Below, piece by piece: positions 1 to 8,386 of a stretch of DNA of 35,540 nucleotides (positions within the stretch are counted from its first letter, which is position 1; each line of letters begins with the position of its first letter). A program made the translations under genes and the position numbers. The stretch lies in NCBI GenBank assembly GCA_030836185.1, contig JAURQH010000003.1, positions 1 through 35,540 of the forward strand. Reading direction: 5' to 3'. The notes under the pieces were generated by a model, which was not told where the DNA came from, did not search any database, and was given only the letters and a program-made list of their open reading frames with translations. Origin of the DNA: Planctomycetota bacterium. Lineage in GTDB: Bacteria > Planctomycetota > Planctomycetia > Planctomycetales > Planctomycetaceae.

Positions 1-2
1 AC

Positions 3-161
3 TCATCGGAGAAGACGCGTCTGGTGCGTTTTGGCTTCTCGGATGAGTGGGAATGGTTGGCAGAATTGTTTGACATGGGCTTCCTCCAAATGGATGATAA
101 AGGTTCCATTTGTTCTCCGCCATTGTTGGTCTACCGCAACTGTTTTGTGTCCACACTGTAA
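3..161 (+). CDS. C-terminal fragment of an unidentified protein
   Basis: An open frame runs from the window edge to a TAA at 159-161 and encodes about 52 residues with coding-like composition, including WEWLAELFDMGF and a C-terminal SPPLLVYRNCFVSTL. The start lies outside the window. It sits 24 bases before the MIP channel gene on the same strand, so the two may be cotranscribed. No family is recognised. The antisense frame over the same DNA is longer but overlaps the well-supported channel gene and looks like a shadow. Confidence 0.5.
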   Translation, partial: SSEKTRLVRFGFSDEWEWLAELFDMGFLQMDDKGSICSPPLLVYRNCFVSTL

Positions 162-185
162 AAGATTCTCAATAAGGGTAAGGAT

Positions 186-854
186 GTGACTTCCAGACAA
201 CTGACTGCAGAAGCCATCGGCACGTTTGCGTTGGTCTTTGCTGGCACTGGAGCAATTATCTCGAACGATGTTAGTGGAGGAGCGGTGACTCATCCCGGTA
301 TCGCTCTCACCTTCGGCCTGGTTGTGATGGCAATGATCTATGCCGTCGGAGACATCTCGGGCGCTCATCTGAATCCGGCAGTCACCTGTGCCTTCTGGAT
401 CGCTCGTCGATTTCCAGGAAAAAGCGTCTTGCCGTATATTGCCGCTCAATTGTTGGGGGCTTTCGCGGCGAGCGTATTATTACGAAGTATGTTTCCCGAT
501 CATAATACTTTGGGGAGCACTTTACCTGCAGATGGATGGTGGCAGTCGTTCGTGTTCGAGTTGTTTCTGACGTTTCTTTTGATGTACGTGATTCTCTGTG
601 TGGCGATTGGTGCGAAGGAGAAGGGGATCATGGCGGGAGCCGCCATTGGCGCAACAGTGGGATTTGAAGCCATGTTCGCAGGACCAATCTGCGGAGCCTC
701 TATGAATCCTGCTCGATCTTTAGGCCCTGCGATTGTGAGCGGAACATTCCAAGATCAGTGGCTGTATGTTGTCGCACCAGTTCTTGGGGCCGCTTTCGCA
801 GTGGTGGCTTGGCAAATGACGCGCAATCCCGAAGAAAATCCATCCCCGGAATAA
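186..854 (+). CDS. MIP-family channel (aquaporin/aquaglyceroporin-like)
   Basis: Integral inner-membrane channel of the major intrinsic protein family, passing water or small neutral solutes. The 222-residue product has the two NPA half-helix motifs, HLNPAVT (NPA at 63-65) and SMNPARS (NPA at 174-176, followed by R177), and about six hydrophobic segments, which is the normal size for the family. The start is GTG at 186; AAGGG lies about 7 bases upstream, and the overlapping ATG at 184 is followed at once by a stop. Counting back from the second NPA, the positions matching AqpZ His174 and Thr183 appear to be Ala162 and Ala171. By inference this is a wider filter than a strict water channel, but the substrate is not settled. 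It ends 4 bases before the convergent isomerase-like gene. Confidence 0.9.
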   Translation: MTSRQLTAEAIGTFALVFAGTGAIISNDVSGGAVTHPGIALTFGLVVMAMIYAVGDISGAHLNPAVTCAFWIARRFPGKSVLPYIAAQLLGAFAASVLLRSMFPDHNTLGSTLPADGWWQSFVFELFLTFLLMYVILCVAIGAKEKGIMAGAAIGATVGFEAMFAGPICGASMNPARSLGPAIVSGTFQDQWLYVVAPVLGAAFAVVAWQMTRNPEENPSPE

Positions 855-858
855 TCTC

Positions 859-1605
859 TCACAGGAGTGATTCCGTCAATAATCGCAATTTGCGAAGTTC
901 AAGTTCGCGAGTCTCTTTCGGTGTTTTCTCGGGTAATAAGTCGATACTGAGAGTGCGATTGAAGTTCACAGTCTCCAATTGTGCGATCAGACGGTTATAG
1001 TCGATATGACCGAGTCCTGTGAGGACTTGCAGTTCGTCATAACTTGAGTCTCGCAGATGCAGGTGGAAAATATGCGGCAGAAGAAGGTCGTAGTCGAGTT
1101 CTTTTCCAGTGGGATTGCACAGGTAGTAACTCGGATCAAATGTCAGCCCCAGATGTTTCACGGCTTGGCAGATTTCGACTGCTGTGTGCGGATCTTCTGT
1201 GAGCATGCCTGTCTCGGTCTTGATTGAGAGACGGACTCCTTCCTGGGTCGCAATGGCGACAAAGTCTTTCAGACGGTCCACTTCCGTATTGTAAGGAGCG
1301 CCGACCGGAGAAGAGGGCAGGGTAATCTGTGTGACTTTCAGTTTCTTGGCGAACTGGCACAGACCTTTGAGATCCTCACGGTCAATGTCGTAAAGCACGT
1401 AAAAAGCGACCGGCGTTAGCCTAGTTAGCTCATAGTACTTGGAGGCGTAAAGCTCTGGCTCTTGAGAAATTTGAGAAGCCGACCATTCGCTCTGATTTTC
1501 GGAAAAACAGAGCTCAAGCTTGTCATATTCGAGCTCGGAAGCCGCCTGACAGGTTTCGGAGAAGGACAAATCCTGAAAAATACGAGTTGTGATGGCAACC
1601 TGCAA
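859..1605 (-). CDS. Sugar phosphate isomerase/epimerase-like TIM-barrel protein
   Basis: Predicted cytoplasmic protein of the xylose-isomerase-like TIM-barrel superfamily (AP_endonuc_2 fold), which holds sugar and inositol epimerases and isomerases. The 248 residues show barrel-strand motifs with the acidic and histidine residues usual for the metal site: LSIKTETG (Glu131), LTFDPSYY (Asp157), HLHLRD (His183) and a late SIDLLPE strand. GLGHIDYNRLI (198-206) matches the family's G-G-x-I-D-[FY] segment. The start is TTG at 1605, chosen because a perfect AGGAGG lies 8 bases upstream. Its substrate cannot be told from sequence. It is convergent with the MIP channel gene. Confidence 0.8.
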   Translation of the reverse strand: MQVAITTRIFQDLSFSETCQAASELEYDKLELCFSENQSEWSASQISQEPELYASKYYELTRLTPVAFYVLYDIDREDLKGLCQFAKKLKVTQITLPSSPVGAPYNTEVDRLKDFVAIATQEGVRLSIKTETGMLTEDPHTAVEICQAVKHLGLTFDPSYYLCNPTGKELDYDLLLPHIFHLHLRDSSYDELQVLTGLGHIDYNRLIAQLETVNFNRTLSIDLLPEKTPKETRELELRKLRLLTESLL

Positions 1606-1883
1606 AAGATGATCCTCCTGATACCTGGATGCCGCAAACCAAGCATTTGCTGTTATTTACGGCGAATAATTCGCGGAATCCGTACCGCGATAGAGTGTTA
1701 ATTTATATCGATTAGGGCGTCTCTGCAAGGTCGAAGGGTTATTGTTGGGGAACCGATTGTAAGTGAGGGGGGGATTTTCACCATTTTGAGACCGATTCAG
1801 CCGATAACTATCTCTGGAGTCACCGCAATCCAAAGATTGTTGCGTGTGAATTACGTGATCCCGCAAACAAGGGAGTGTTTACT

Positions 1884-2372
1884 ATGAATACCCGACTGAC
1901 CACCGGGCTGTTGTCCTTTTTGATGATGCCCCTCTTCGTTGGCTGTGCGACTTCGCCAAGCCTGATTCGTGGGCAAAGTCCCGTTCCGCCCTCTCCGGCT
2001 TCGATCGGTGAACTGACACCAGTCTCCACAACGGCAGCTCCCGGTGAAGACCTGCCGTTCCCGTTTGATCAAAAACCGGCTCAAATGATGCGACAACACG
2101 TTCAAGGTTACGCCCATCAGCAGGCTGGCGGTCATCCTCAGTATTGTCCTGATTGCTACAAGCAAGGACAGAAGCCACATTGGGATGGTCAAAAATGGTC
2201 TCACAACGATGGCAGCCCATACTGGGGCTGGGCACCACACCATATGTACCAGCATATGTACAAGATTCCTCAGAATATGGCCTACCCACAGAACCCGACT
2301 CAGGCAGCCGTGACGGTCTATCCTTATTACACTCACAAAGGACCGGACGACTTTTTCTACACCGGAAAATAA
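1884..2372 (+). CDS. Small predicted lipoprotein, His/Tyr/Trp-rich
   Basis: A 162-residue protein with a hydrophobic N-terminus ending in a lipobox-like LFVGC (Cys21), so probably a lipid-anchored envelope protein. The mature part has a CPDC motif and many His, Trp, Tyr and Pro residues, then a YPYYTHKGPDDFF motif near the C-terminus. I associate such tails with short planctomycete lipoproteins of unknown role. ATG at 1884 is preferred over the in-frame GTG at 1875 because GGGAG at 1871-1875 lies 8 bases before it. The CxxC and His content could bind metal, but that is speculation. Confidence 0.75.
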   Translation: MNTRLTTGLLSFLMMPLFVGCATSPSLIRGQSPVPPSPASIGELTPVSTTAAPGEDLPFPFDQKPAQMMRQHVQGYAHQQAGGHPQYCPDCYKQGQKPHWDGQKWSHNDGSPYWGWAPHHMYQHMYKIPQNMAYPQNPTQAAVTVYPYYTHKGPDDFFYTGK

Positions 2373-2395
2373 GGTTTGGTATCGGCTGAAAACAA

Positions 2396-2434
2396 AAACA
2401 GACTCTGCGGGGAGGTCGCCCGGAGAGTCTGTTT
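2396..2434. terminator. Bidirectional intrinsic terminator
   Basis: Arms AAACAGACTCT (2396-2406) and AGAGTCTGTTT (2424-2434) are exact complements. The interior can pair further through CGGG/CCCG. A-rich and T-rich flanks let it act on both strands. It lies between the convergent lipoprotein (ends 2372) and ppiC-like (ends 2479) genes. Confidence 0.8.
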
Positions 2435-2478
2435 GAGTGCGCGGTATAAAACTCAACGAGTCTTCTCAGTCGAGTCTC

Positions 2479-2760
2479 TCAGTCTTCGCGACTGGTTACT
2501 TCCAGCAAATGATATCCAAACTGAGTTTGAATAGGGCCTTGAAGTTCCCCGACATTACCAGTGAAAACGGCGGTGTCGAACTCCGGGACCATCTGTCCTG
2601 GACCGAATGACCCCAGTGCTCCACCTTGAGCGCTTGAAGGGCATTGCGAATGCTCCTTCGCGACTTCCGCGAAATCAGTACCCCCTTCGATTTTCTGCTT
2701 CAGTTCGTTACACGCTTCTTCCGTCGGGACGAGGATGTGTCGAGCGCTTGCTTTGGGCAT
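2479..2760 (-). CDS. ppiC: Parvulin-type peptidyl-prolyl cis-trans isomerase
   Basis: A stand-alone 93-residue parvulin, about the size of Escherichia coli PpiC (Par10), catalysing cis-trans isomerisation of prolyl bonds during folding. Family landmarks are all present: ARHILV at the N-terminus, the DFAEVAKEHSQCPSS segment, GGALGSFGPGQMVPEFDTAVF, and the C-terminal QTQFGYHLLEV strand. There is no signal peptide, so it should be cytoplasmic. The ATG at 2760 is preceded by AAGGAAGAG at suitable distance. It lies 133 bases downstream of the DUF1559 gene on the same strand and may be its own unit. Confidence 0.92.
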   Translation of the reverse strand: MPKASARHILVPTEEACNELKQKIEGGTDFAEVAKEHSQCPSSAQGGALGSFGPGQMVPEFDTAVFTGNVGELQGPIQTQFGYHLLEVTSRED

Positions 2761-2893
2761 GGCTCTTCCTTTCTTGATCTATAAAATTCATGAATGGTTG
2801 AACTCTCTAACTTAATCGGCTCAATCACCGACGCCTAGTCTTCTCACGCCGGAGATTGAGGATTTCCGAAAAGTCTTCTTTTTGAGACGATCT

Positions 2894-3865
2894 CTACCAC
2901 TCGCCGAGGACGTTGCCGTCCGCTCGCTGTCCCAGGAACCGGAATGTGTTGTAGTCAACATTTTCACTCAGAAAATGGACCGATCCATCGGAAAGGAGGA
3001 ATTGCATTCCTCCGGTGTGGCGACTCGAAAAGTTGACAATGTGGTTTGTCGTATTTGGCGTATGGTGCATTTGCATCATGCCCATCATGGCGGCTTGCCC
3101 CACATGTCCCAAAATCAAAGAAGGATGGGCTTCGGTCATTGCCGGGTTCATCATGCCGGCGGGTCGAACCGCTCCAGGAATCGCGGCATACCAAGTGGAA
3201 TTCGCGTTAATCTGGGGCATGGCATTCACAAAATCGTGCTCGGAGGCACGTTCACCCACCATCAGGACGTTTGAGGTTCCATCAATGATGTCGGCCATTC
3301 TCACGCGTGAGTTACGGAAAAATAAACCGGCAGGGTTGGGGGCTCCCGGTCTCATCGAGACGCTGCCGTAACCGTAGATTCCGACGTAGTTTGCCTTCGG
3401 CAGTTCGTAATCATTGGATCCATCGTTGACCGTAAATCGGTCTGGTCCCGGATCACTCGGGCACATAAACACGTTCAGGTTCTGTTGAGCAACATTGAAG
3501 TTTGCCGTAGTGGTCGCGTTCAAGTTGAGGTCCAGTTGGTTGTATAGAGGAGCCTGATCAGTGAACGGCAAAATCATTGTCCCCCAAGAGAATCCTGGGC
3601 CCGTGTCGCTTGTCGCGGGATCGTTAGTATTTACATTTCGGGAAATGTAGCCGGGAGGAAAGACGCGATGCGTATCGTGATAATTGTGGATTGCCAAGCC
3701 AAGTTGTTTCAGGTTGTTTTTACATTGCGACCGGCGAGCCGCTTCTCTCGCCTGTTGTACGGCCGGCAATAGCAACGCAACAAGAACGGCAATAATGGCG
3801 ATGACCACCAGTAACTCAATCAGCGTGAATCCGCGCTGGCGCGCAGTGATAGTTGACTTCAACAT
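2894..3865 (-). CDS. DUF1559 pseudopilin-like protein
   Basis: Member of the large planctomycete DUF1559 family. The N-terminus has a type III (prepilin) signal: a short basic leader, then [14 protein letters not shown] and a hydrophobic helix, then [30 protein letters not shown]. The central part carries the YVG and FRNSRVRMADIIDGTSN motifs, and the C-terminus has HTGGMQFLLSDGSVHFLSENVD. The product is 323 residues from ATG at 3865, chosen over the in-frame upstream ATG at 3931 because AGGAG lies 9 bases before it and the leader length then fits. It is expected to be processed by a prepilin peptidase and exposed at the envelope; the family's function is unknown. Confidence 0.92.
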   Translation of the reverse strand: MLKSTITARQRGFTLIELLVVIAIIAVLVALLLPAVQQAREAARRSQCKNNLKQLGLAIHNYHDTHRVFPPGYISRNVNTNDPATSDTGPGFSWGTMILPFTDQAPLYNQLDLNLNATTTANFNVAQQNLNVFMCPSDPGPDRFTVNDGSNDYELPKANYVGIYGYGSVSMRPGAPNPAGLFFRNSRVRMADIIDGTSNVLMVGERASEHDFVNAMPQINANSTWYAAIPGAVRPAGMMNPAMTEAHPSLILGHVGQAAMMGMMQMHHTPNTTNHIVNFSSRHTGGMQFLLSDGSVHFLSENVDYNTFRFLGQRADGNVLGEW

Positions 3866-3943
3866 AAGATGTAACTCCTGATGAGAATAGGAATGGGTAA
3901 GACACCGGCTCTGCCAGATGGCAAAGCGCATTGTCTTAAAGAC

Positions 3944-4438
3944 TCAACAGCATGAGACGCTGTTCAGGAGTTCGGGAGGAGGATTCTCTGGTTGTGCTTT
4001 TTCCAAGCCACACAGCGTGATCGAGGACGGTTTGTGATCGGAAATGATCTCTGAAGGAAAGAGGGAGACAATCGCTTGGCCCAAGCGAGGTTGCCCTGTC
4101 AGTAACAATTGACTCTGTGATCCAGAGCAATCACATGATCGTAGAGCGGGAACAGAATCTGTTCCTCTTTTTTGGCCGCAAGTCGATTGTCCCTGACAGC
4201 AACAAGTCCCCGATGTTCGTTTTTCTAATGAGCATCCACAGGCGGAAAGACTGGAGGTTTGAGAAGTGAGTCTGGCAGCACAGCAGGATGGAACGGCCGG
4301 TGCAGATTCAATAACTGGAGGGAAGGCGGTCAGCGGTAGATCGATGATCAACATCGCGATCAAGGTCATCGCGACCGTGCATTCTCTGAGCAGGCGTTGT
4401 GCGATGATTGTGAGTTTTTGACGGCGAAAATGGAACAT
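3944..4438 (-). CDS. Hypothetical Cys-rich exported or membrane protein
   Basis: A 164-residue open frame from ATG at 4438 (a TTG at 4474 is an alternative). One hydrophobic segment, TLIAMLIIDLPLTAF, may be a signal anchor. It is followed by a region dense in Cys with SCC, CGC and TCCC, and the protein ends in SVSCC. No domain is recognised. It lies 78 bases upstream of the DUF1559 gene on the same strand and 104 bases downstream of the glycan operon. No clear ribosome binding site is seen at either start, so gene status is moderately supported. The Cys clusters suggest metal binding or disulphides, by inference only. Confidence 0.5.
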   Translation of the reverse strand: MFHFRRQKLTIIAQRLLRECTVAMTLIAMLIIDLPLTAFPPVIESAPAVPSCCAARLTSQTSSLSACGCSLEKRTSGTCCCQGQSTCGQKRGTDSVPALRSCDCSGSQSQLLLTGQPRLGQAIVSLFPSEIISDHKPSSITLCGLEKAQPENPPPELLNSVSCC

Positions 4439-4542
4439 CGAGGTCGGCAATTGGTGAGGCAAGGGAGGTGCCAAAGGTTGATGACACTTTACTTAGCCTA
4501 AAGCGACCAACTCCAGGAATCAAGTTTCGGCCTGATTCTTTG

Positions 4543-5466
4543 TTATTGTTGTTCTACCGCATACTCCCTCATCCGGGCTTGAAACCGCTCAGAAAGCAAT
4601 ACTTTTGGGTTTTGGAGAAGTTGCGGGGCAATTTTGCAGCGGCACTGCCAAAGGGACTCCCCGGCTGTGGCCGAGTCTGTGATAAGCCCCGCGATTTGCG
4701 ATTCGTAGAGCCAGTCGGCTTGTAATCTGCGTCGCAGGGAACGATCCAGTCGAGCTTTCGGATTCCACAAAACGGATTCAATGACCGCCAGTTCTTCTTC
4801 TGCTTGCACATCGGAATAGGCTGAGCTTTGTCCCGTGGGAAACCGATGGCGACTCAGTTCTTTGTCGATGCGTTCGACGTTTGCGCCGGAAAGAAAGAGG
4901 CGAGTCCAGTATTCATAGACAAAGGCACGGTCAAGATCTTCACGGAACGAACGGACTTTGAGAAAAACGCGGCGTGACCAAAAACATTCTGGCTGAAGAA
5001 AGTTTCTCCCTTTCCACCAGACATTCCATAAATCGAGCAGCTCTTCTAACTTGAAGAGATTGCCTCGATGCGTTTTGAGGGTCTCTCCCTGTTGATCGAT
5101 GATTTGGCACTGCCCATAAAGGAAATCTGTTTTCGGATGATTTCGGAAATATTCTCCGACCTCTTGCAGGGTTCCCGGTAGGTACGAATCCCCACAGTTG
5201 AGGACAGCGATGATATCTCCCGTGGCTTTGTCGAGTCCTTTGTTGATCGCTTGTGCCGGGTTCTGAAATCTTTGCTGACACCACCAATGTAAGCGATCAT
5301 CATACGCTTCGAGGATTCGTTTTGATTCTTCCCGATTGCTACCATCGACAACCAAATATTCGAGATTCGGATAACTCTGATCGAGAACAGAGCTGATCGT
5401 CTGGTTCAGAAAATCAGTATGATCAAAGCAGGGGGTAATAATTGTGATGCGGGGCAGATCGCTCAC
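4543..5466 (-). CDS. Glycosyltransferase family 2
   Basis: A GT-A fold glycosyltransferase of 307 residues, expected to transfer a sugar from a nucleotide-sugar donor at the cytoplasmic face of the membrane. The N-terminus has the family start ITIITPCFDHTDFLNQTISSVLDQSYPNLEYLVVDG, with the donor-site Asp41. AINKGLDKATGDIIAVLNCGDSYLPGTL (73-100) follows; the usual LNSDD metal motif reads LNCGD here, keeping the second Asp (D93). The start is GTG at 5466, 42 bases after the GT10 gene, making it the last gene of the glycan operon. The acceptor and sugar are unknown. Confidence 0.9.
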   Translation of the reverse strand: MSDLPRITIITPCFDHTDFLNQTISSVLDQSYPNLEYLVVDGSNREESKRILEAYDDRLHWWCQQRFQNPAQAINKGLDKATGDIIAVLNCGDSYLPGTLQEVGEYFRNHPKTDFLYGQCQIIDQQGETLKTHRGNLFKLEELLDLWNVWWKGRNFLQPECFWSRRVFLKVRSFREDLDRAFVYEYWTRLFLSGANVERIDKELSRHRFPTGQSSAYSDVQAEEELAVIESVLWNPKARLDRSLRRRLQADWLYESQIAGLITDSATAGESLWQCRCKIAPQLLQNPKVLLSERFQARMREYAVEQQ

Positions 5467-5508
5467 AGCGTGTGATCCTCTGAATCTTTGCTTGTTGCGG
5501 TCGTGGAA

Positions 5509-6507
5509 CTATCCCTTAAAAAACTTCTGCTGGTGAAACCGTAACTTTTGTCGAAAAGAGAATAGAAACTCTGAGTGCGGTTGGATAGTCACGAGCGAGG
5601 GAGCACTCTCGGGGGCTGCATTCCAGATTTTACGGTAGGTTTCGTGGGGGTGATGGTCTTGAAGCAGTCGTTTTCTTGCAGTCTGCATGGCGGGTTGACG
5701 TGTGTTGGCGAAATCTTGATCGATGGCAGATTCAATAGCCGCAATACAACGGTAGGGGTGATCGATGTCGATAGCGACCAGCGCGTCGGCAGGAAAGTGT
5801 TCGGTGATTTTTGGATCGCCCCAATAAAACGGAAAGCTGTTCGAGACAAATGCGTCGGCGATTTTCTCTGTCCAATAATGAGGAACCGATGAGTTCTCTA
5901 TCACGATGTGATATTGGTAAGGAAGAACCCCCTCACGTTTGTACTTCAGTTCCTGAACGCCGCGTCCGAACCAGTCAATACGATCCCCAAAATGTTCCTT
6001 CAGGGCTTGAGCCAGCTTCCAGCGTTTACGATGTCCTTCGGTATCTTGTTTTGACGAGATGACCATGGAAAGGAGTTTGGTTTTCTCAATCTCCGAACAG
6101 TCGAGAATCTGGTTGTAGGCTCGTTCAATAAACCAGTGGTGTCCCGAATGTGAAACAATCGGGTTGCGACATTTCATATGCCTTGATTGACTCAACACCG
6201 AATGAAATTGATTGGTGAAGCCATCCGCGAGTGTCAGGATTTCGGGAGGCTCCAAAACGGCCAGTAATGTTTTGGTGGGAGGGACTTGAAGTCGATATTC
6301 ACGATCAATTGGTTGGACGCTTTGAAAGACAACCAGCGCGTCGAAAACTCCTTCGGTCGGATTGGTGACAAACTCCCATTCCTTCCAGCGGGGGCGACCA
6401 TCGGGACAGATCAGCGGGAAATAGATGTCAAAGTGCTCAAGGACCTCATCGTTGGCAATAAACGCCGCTTTCTTGAGGGGAGGGCTTGTGGAGTGGGTAT
6501 CCGTCAC
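5509..6507 (-). CDS. Glycosyltransferase family 10 (alpha-1,3/4-fucosyltransferase-like)
   Basis: GT10 enzymes move fucose from GDP-fucose onto GlcNAc-type acceptors. The 332-residue protein carries the hallmark donor-binding block YHIVIENSS...YWTEKIADAF, followed by SFPFYWGDPKITEHFP (about 199-239), and an upstream region consistent with the acceptor half. No membrane segment is evident. The start is GTG at 6507, whose bases overlap the TGA of the methyltransferase gene as GTGA, so translation is probably coupled. By context it decorates the exported glycan. Fucose is inferred from the family; no GDP-fucose synthesis gene is in the window. Confidence 0.87.
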   Translation of the reverse strand: MTDTHSTSPPLKKAAFIANDEVLEHFDIYFPLICPDGRPRWKEWEFVTNPTEGVFDALVVFQSVQPIDREYRLQVPPTKTLLAVLEPPEILTLADGFTNQFHSVLSQSRHMKCRNPIVSHSGHHWFIERAYNQILDCSEIEKTKLLSMVISSKQDTEGHRKRWKLAQALKEHFGDRIDWFGRGVQELKYKREGVLPYQYHIVIENSSVPHYWTEKIADAFVSNSFPFYWGDPKITEHFPADALVAIDIDHPYRCIAAIESAIDQDFANTRQPAMQTARKRLLQDHHPHETYRKIWNAAPESAPSLVTIQPHSEFLFSFRQKLRFHQQKFFKG

Positions 6508-7520
6508 GACAGCCCCTCACTTTTCAAAAGTTCAGGATCTCGCTTGAGATAAAACGCCGCCCGTCCTGCTTGGCCCGCCTCGACATCTGCGTGAGAGAGT
6601 TCCCCAAATCTTTTAATATCTTTATCAGAGAATTCTTCATCAATGAGGTTTTTTCCATCCCGGAATAACGGTTTATCCCGCAAGTACAACTCACTGCCGG
6701 CGTAAGGAAACGGAGTTTCTTCGTATTCTGTCTTCACAATTTTCAGACCACATTGCTTCGCTGAGTGGTCCAAGCTACGTTCAGTGTGCAAATGAAAGTG
6801 TCGAGGCGCGTCGAGTTCAGCCCAGTGAGTTCCATACCGTTTCCAGGGGCCGGCGGTTGCGATGGGAATCCGTATCAGACAAACACCGTCCGAGGAGAGT
6901 TTCGCTGCGGTGGCTTTCAGTGTTGTCAGCGGGTCTGGCAGATGTTCAAACGAATGATGAAACATGATCAATTCAAAGCCGGCTTCTGGAAACTCTTCCA
7001 GTGAGACTGCAAAGAGTCGCAATGGGTCAGGAGCAGTCTCATCCGACAGAAACGGGTCCACTCCGGTTAAGCTTTCAAAGCCCAAATTTGCCAAAGAGGA
7101 AAGCAGCACTCCGTTACCACAGCCGACATCGAGGAGTCGTGATCGCAGGTGAAGGTTTTGGTTTTCCCGAAACCACGGGCGATACAACTCAATTCCGGGA
7201 GCTGGTTTTTTCTTAGCGAGTTTTCCCATGATGCCTTTAGTTTGCCACAACTGTGCTTCGTTTCTTTTTCGTCGTAACCAGCGACGCCAGAGTGAAATGG
7301 GAATAATCGGTTCCAATTCCTCGTGATAAGAATAATATTCACCGGGTGGATAATATTTGCCGAGATCTTCTGGTGGATTAACGAGCTGTAAACATCCACA
7401 CTGACCGCATTCAAAGTATTCGAAGGGATCACCCCAGCCGAACATGCGTTCTTCAGCATGATGCAGTTGCCCATTGGGGCTTTGGCAGATCGAGCATTGA
7501 GTTGAAGGGGGATTTGTCAC
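6504..7520 (-). CDS. Class I SAM-dependent methyltransferase with N-terminal Cys motif
   Basis: A 338-residue cytoplasmic methyltransferase. The N-terminus has a zinc-ribbon-like pair, C9-x2-C12 and C38-x2-C41. A linker with WRRWLRRKRNE follows, then the Rossmann motif I, RLLDVGCGNG (128-137), the acidic post-I strand LTGVDPF, and FHHSFEHLPDP as motif IV. This layout is common in methyltransferases of surface-glycan clusters that methylate or cap sugars. The start is GTG at 7520, overlapping the upstream gene's TGA as GTGA. A longer frame to 7577 would overlap the DUF5672 gene by 60 bases and lacks support. Its substrate is inferred to be the glycan of this operon. Confidence 0.88.
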   Translation of the reverse strand: MTNPPSTQCSICQSPNGQLHHAEERMFGWGDPFEYFECGQCGCLQLVNPPEDLGKYYPPGEYYSYHEELEPIIPISLWRRWLRRKRNEAQLWQTKGIMGKLAKKKPAPGIELYRPWFRENQNLHLRSRLLDVGCGNGVLLSSLANLGFESLTGVDPFLSDETAPDPLRLFAVSLEEFPEAGFELIMFHHSFEHLPDPLTTLKATAAKLSSDGVCLIRIPIATAGPWKRYGTHWAELDAPRHFHLHTERSLDHSAKQCGLKIVKTEYEETPFPYAGSELYLRDKPLFRDGKNLIDEEFSDKDIKRFGELSHADVEAGQAGRAAFYLKRDPELLKSEGLS

Positions 7521-8371
7521 GACAAAGAAACCTTTCCGTTGATGTCGTAGCCCGCTTGTAGGAGATGAGGCTTCCAAAACTCGACATCATATCGCCACCA
7601 GGCATGGCAACCCATGGGGAGTTGACCATCTCGCTGTTCGACCCAAAATCGCGGATGGGTTTCCAGTGAGAAGTGAGCGGATTCTTCGGGAGAAGGAACA
7701 CGAAAACATCCCGTTTTCGGAGCTTCCATGGTCCAGAACGCATCTTCGTTCCAAGGGTAATGTTCGATGAGTTGCCCGAAAGTATTATGGAGTCCCAATG
7801 AGCGGGCGAGAAATCCCGCCAGTGCTCGTGGGGATAACAGTCGATTCGTGTTGCGATATTCAGTCCATAATGTGAACGTCGATTTCACGCGGCGGTGTCG
7901 GCATCGCGTCAGAATGTCGAGACAGGCATCGATTCGCCGAAGAGAAAACCCCCCGTTGCCTCCCACCCAATTGTGGAGAGTTTCGATGTCTTCTGCGTCG
8001 TTTTTCAAAAACGGAGCCCCGACATAGTCGTAGCCTGCATCGCACCATTTTTTTAATTCGTCCCGAAAGATAAAAGCGTTTGTCTGGTACAGTAGCATGA
8101 ATTCATGCTCGCGAAAGCGTGCGTAAAATTCTGGGCTGAGTAAGAGTCGACTGTAATTTTCAATGGAAGAGAAATGCTTTGTGGCGAATGTTTCCCAGCG
8201 AATCTCGCCAAGAATCTCGCGATAAACTTCCGTGCTGAGACCATCAGGGCCACATAACACGATCGGATACGAATGCAGTACCCGTGCGCATTGTTCCATA
8301 GCGATTTGTTCCAAAGGACTAAGAACATCGCGATAGACGGGAATAACAATGGCACATCGATTTGCTGACAT
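7517..8371 (-). CDS. DUF5672 protein, putative glycosyltransferase-like
   Basis: A 284-residue protein with the signature of the DUF5672 family seen in bacterial glycan clusters: CAIVIPVYRD at the N-terminus, LLLSPEFYARFREHEFMLLYQTNAFIF in the middle, then WCDAGYDYVGAPF and the Gly-rich NWVGGNGGFSLRRI. QTNAF occupies the place of a DxD-like metal site (usually QTDAF), so the Asp is replaced by Asn here. A transferase role is inferred from the fold-like pattern and neighbours, not shown. It starts with ATG at 8371, 15 bases after the ABC ATPase gene, and ends in the GTGA overlap with the methyltransferase gene. Confidence 0.85.
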   Translation of the reverse strand: MSANRCAIVIPVYRDVLSPLEQIAMEQCARVLHSYPIVLCGPDGLSTEVYREILGEIRWETFATKHFSSIENYSRLLLSPEFYARFREHEFMLLYQTNAFIFRDELKKWCDAGYDYVGAPFLKNDAEDIETLHNWVGGNGGFSLRRIDACLDILTRCRHRRVKSTFTLWTEYRNTNRLLSPRALAGFLARSLGLHNTFGQLIEHYPWNEDAFWTMEAPKTGCFRVPSPEESAHFSLETHPRFWVEQRDGQLPMGCHAWWRYDVEFWKPHLLQAGYDINGKVSLS

Positions 8372-8386
8372 AACGAATCGTCGGGT

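Noticed and set aside
3-449. 148-codon minus-strand frame at the left edge
   Set aside because: It lies antisense to the MIP channel gene, has no recognisable domain, and the plus-strand frame at 3-161 has better coding character.
1851-2456. 201-codon minus-strand frame opposite the small lipoprotein gene
   Set aside because: Its opposite strand encodes a protein with ribosome binding site, lipobox and terminator; this frame has no family features and is a shadow.
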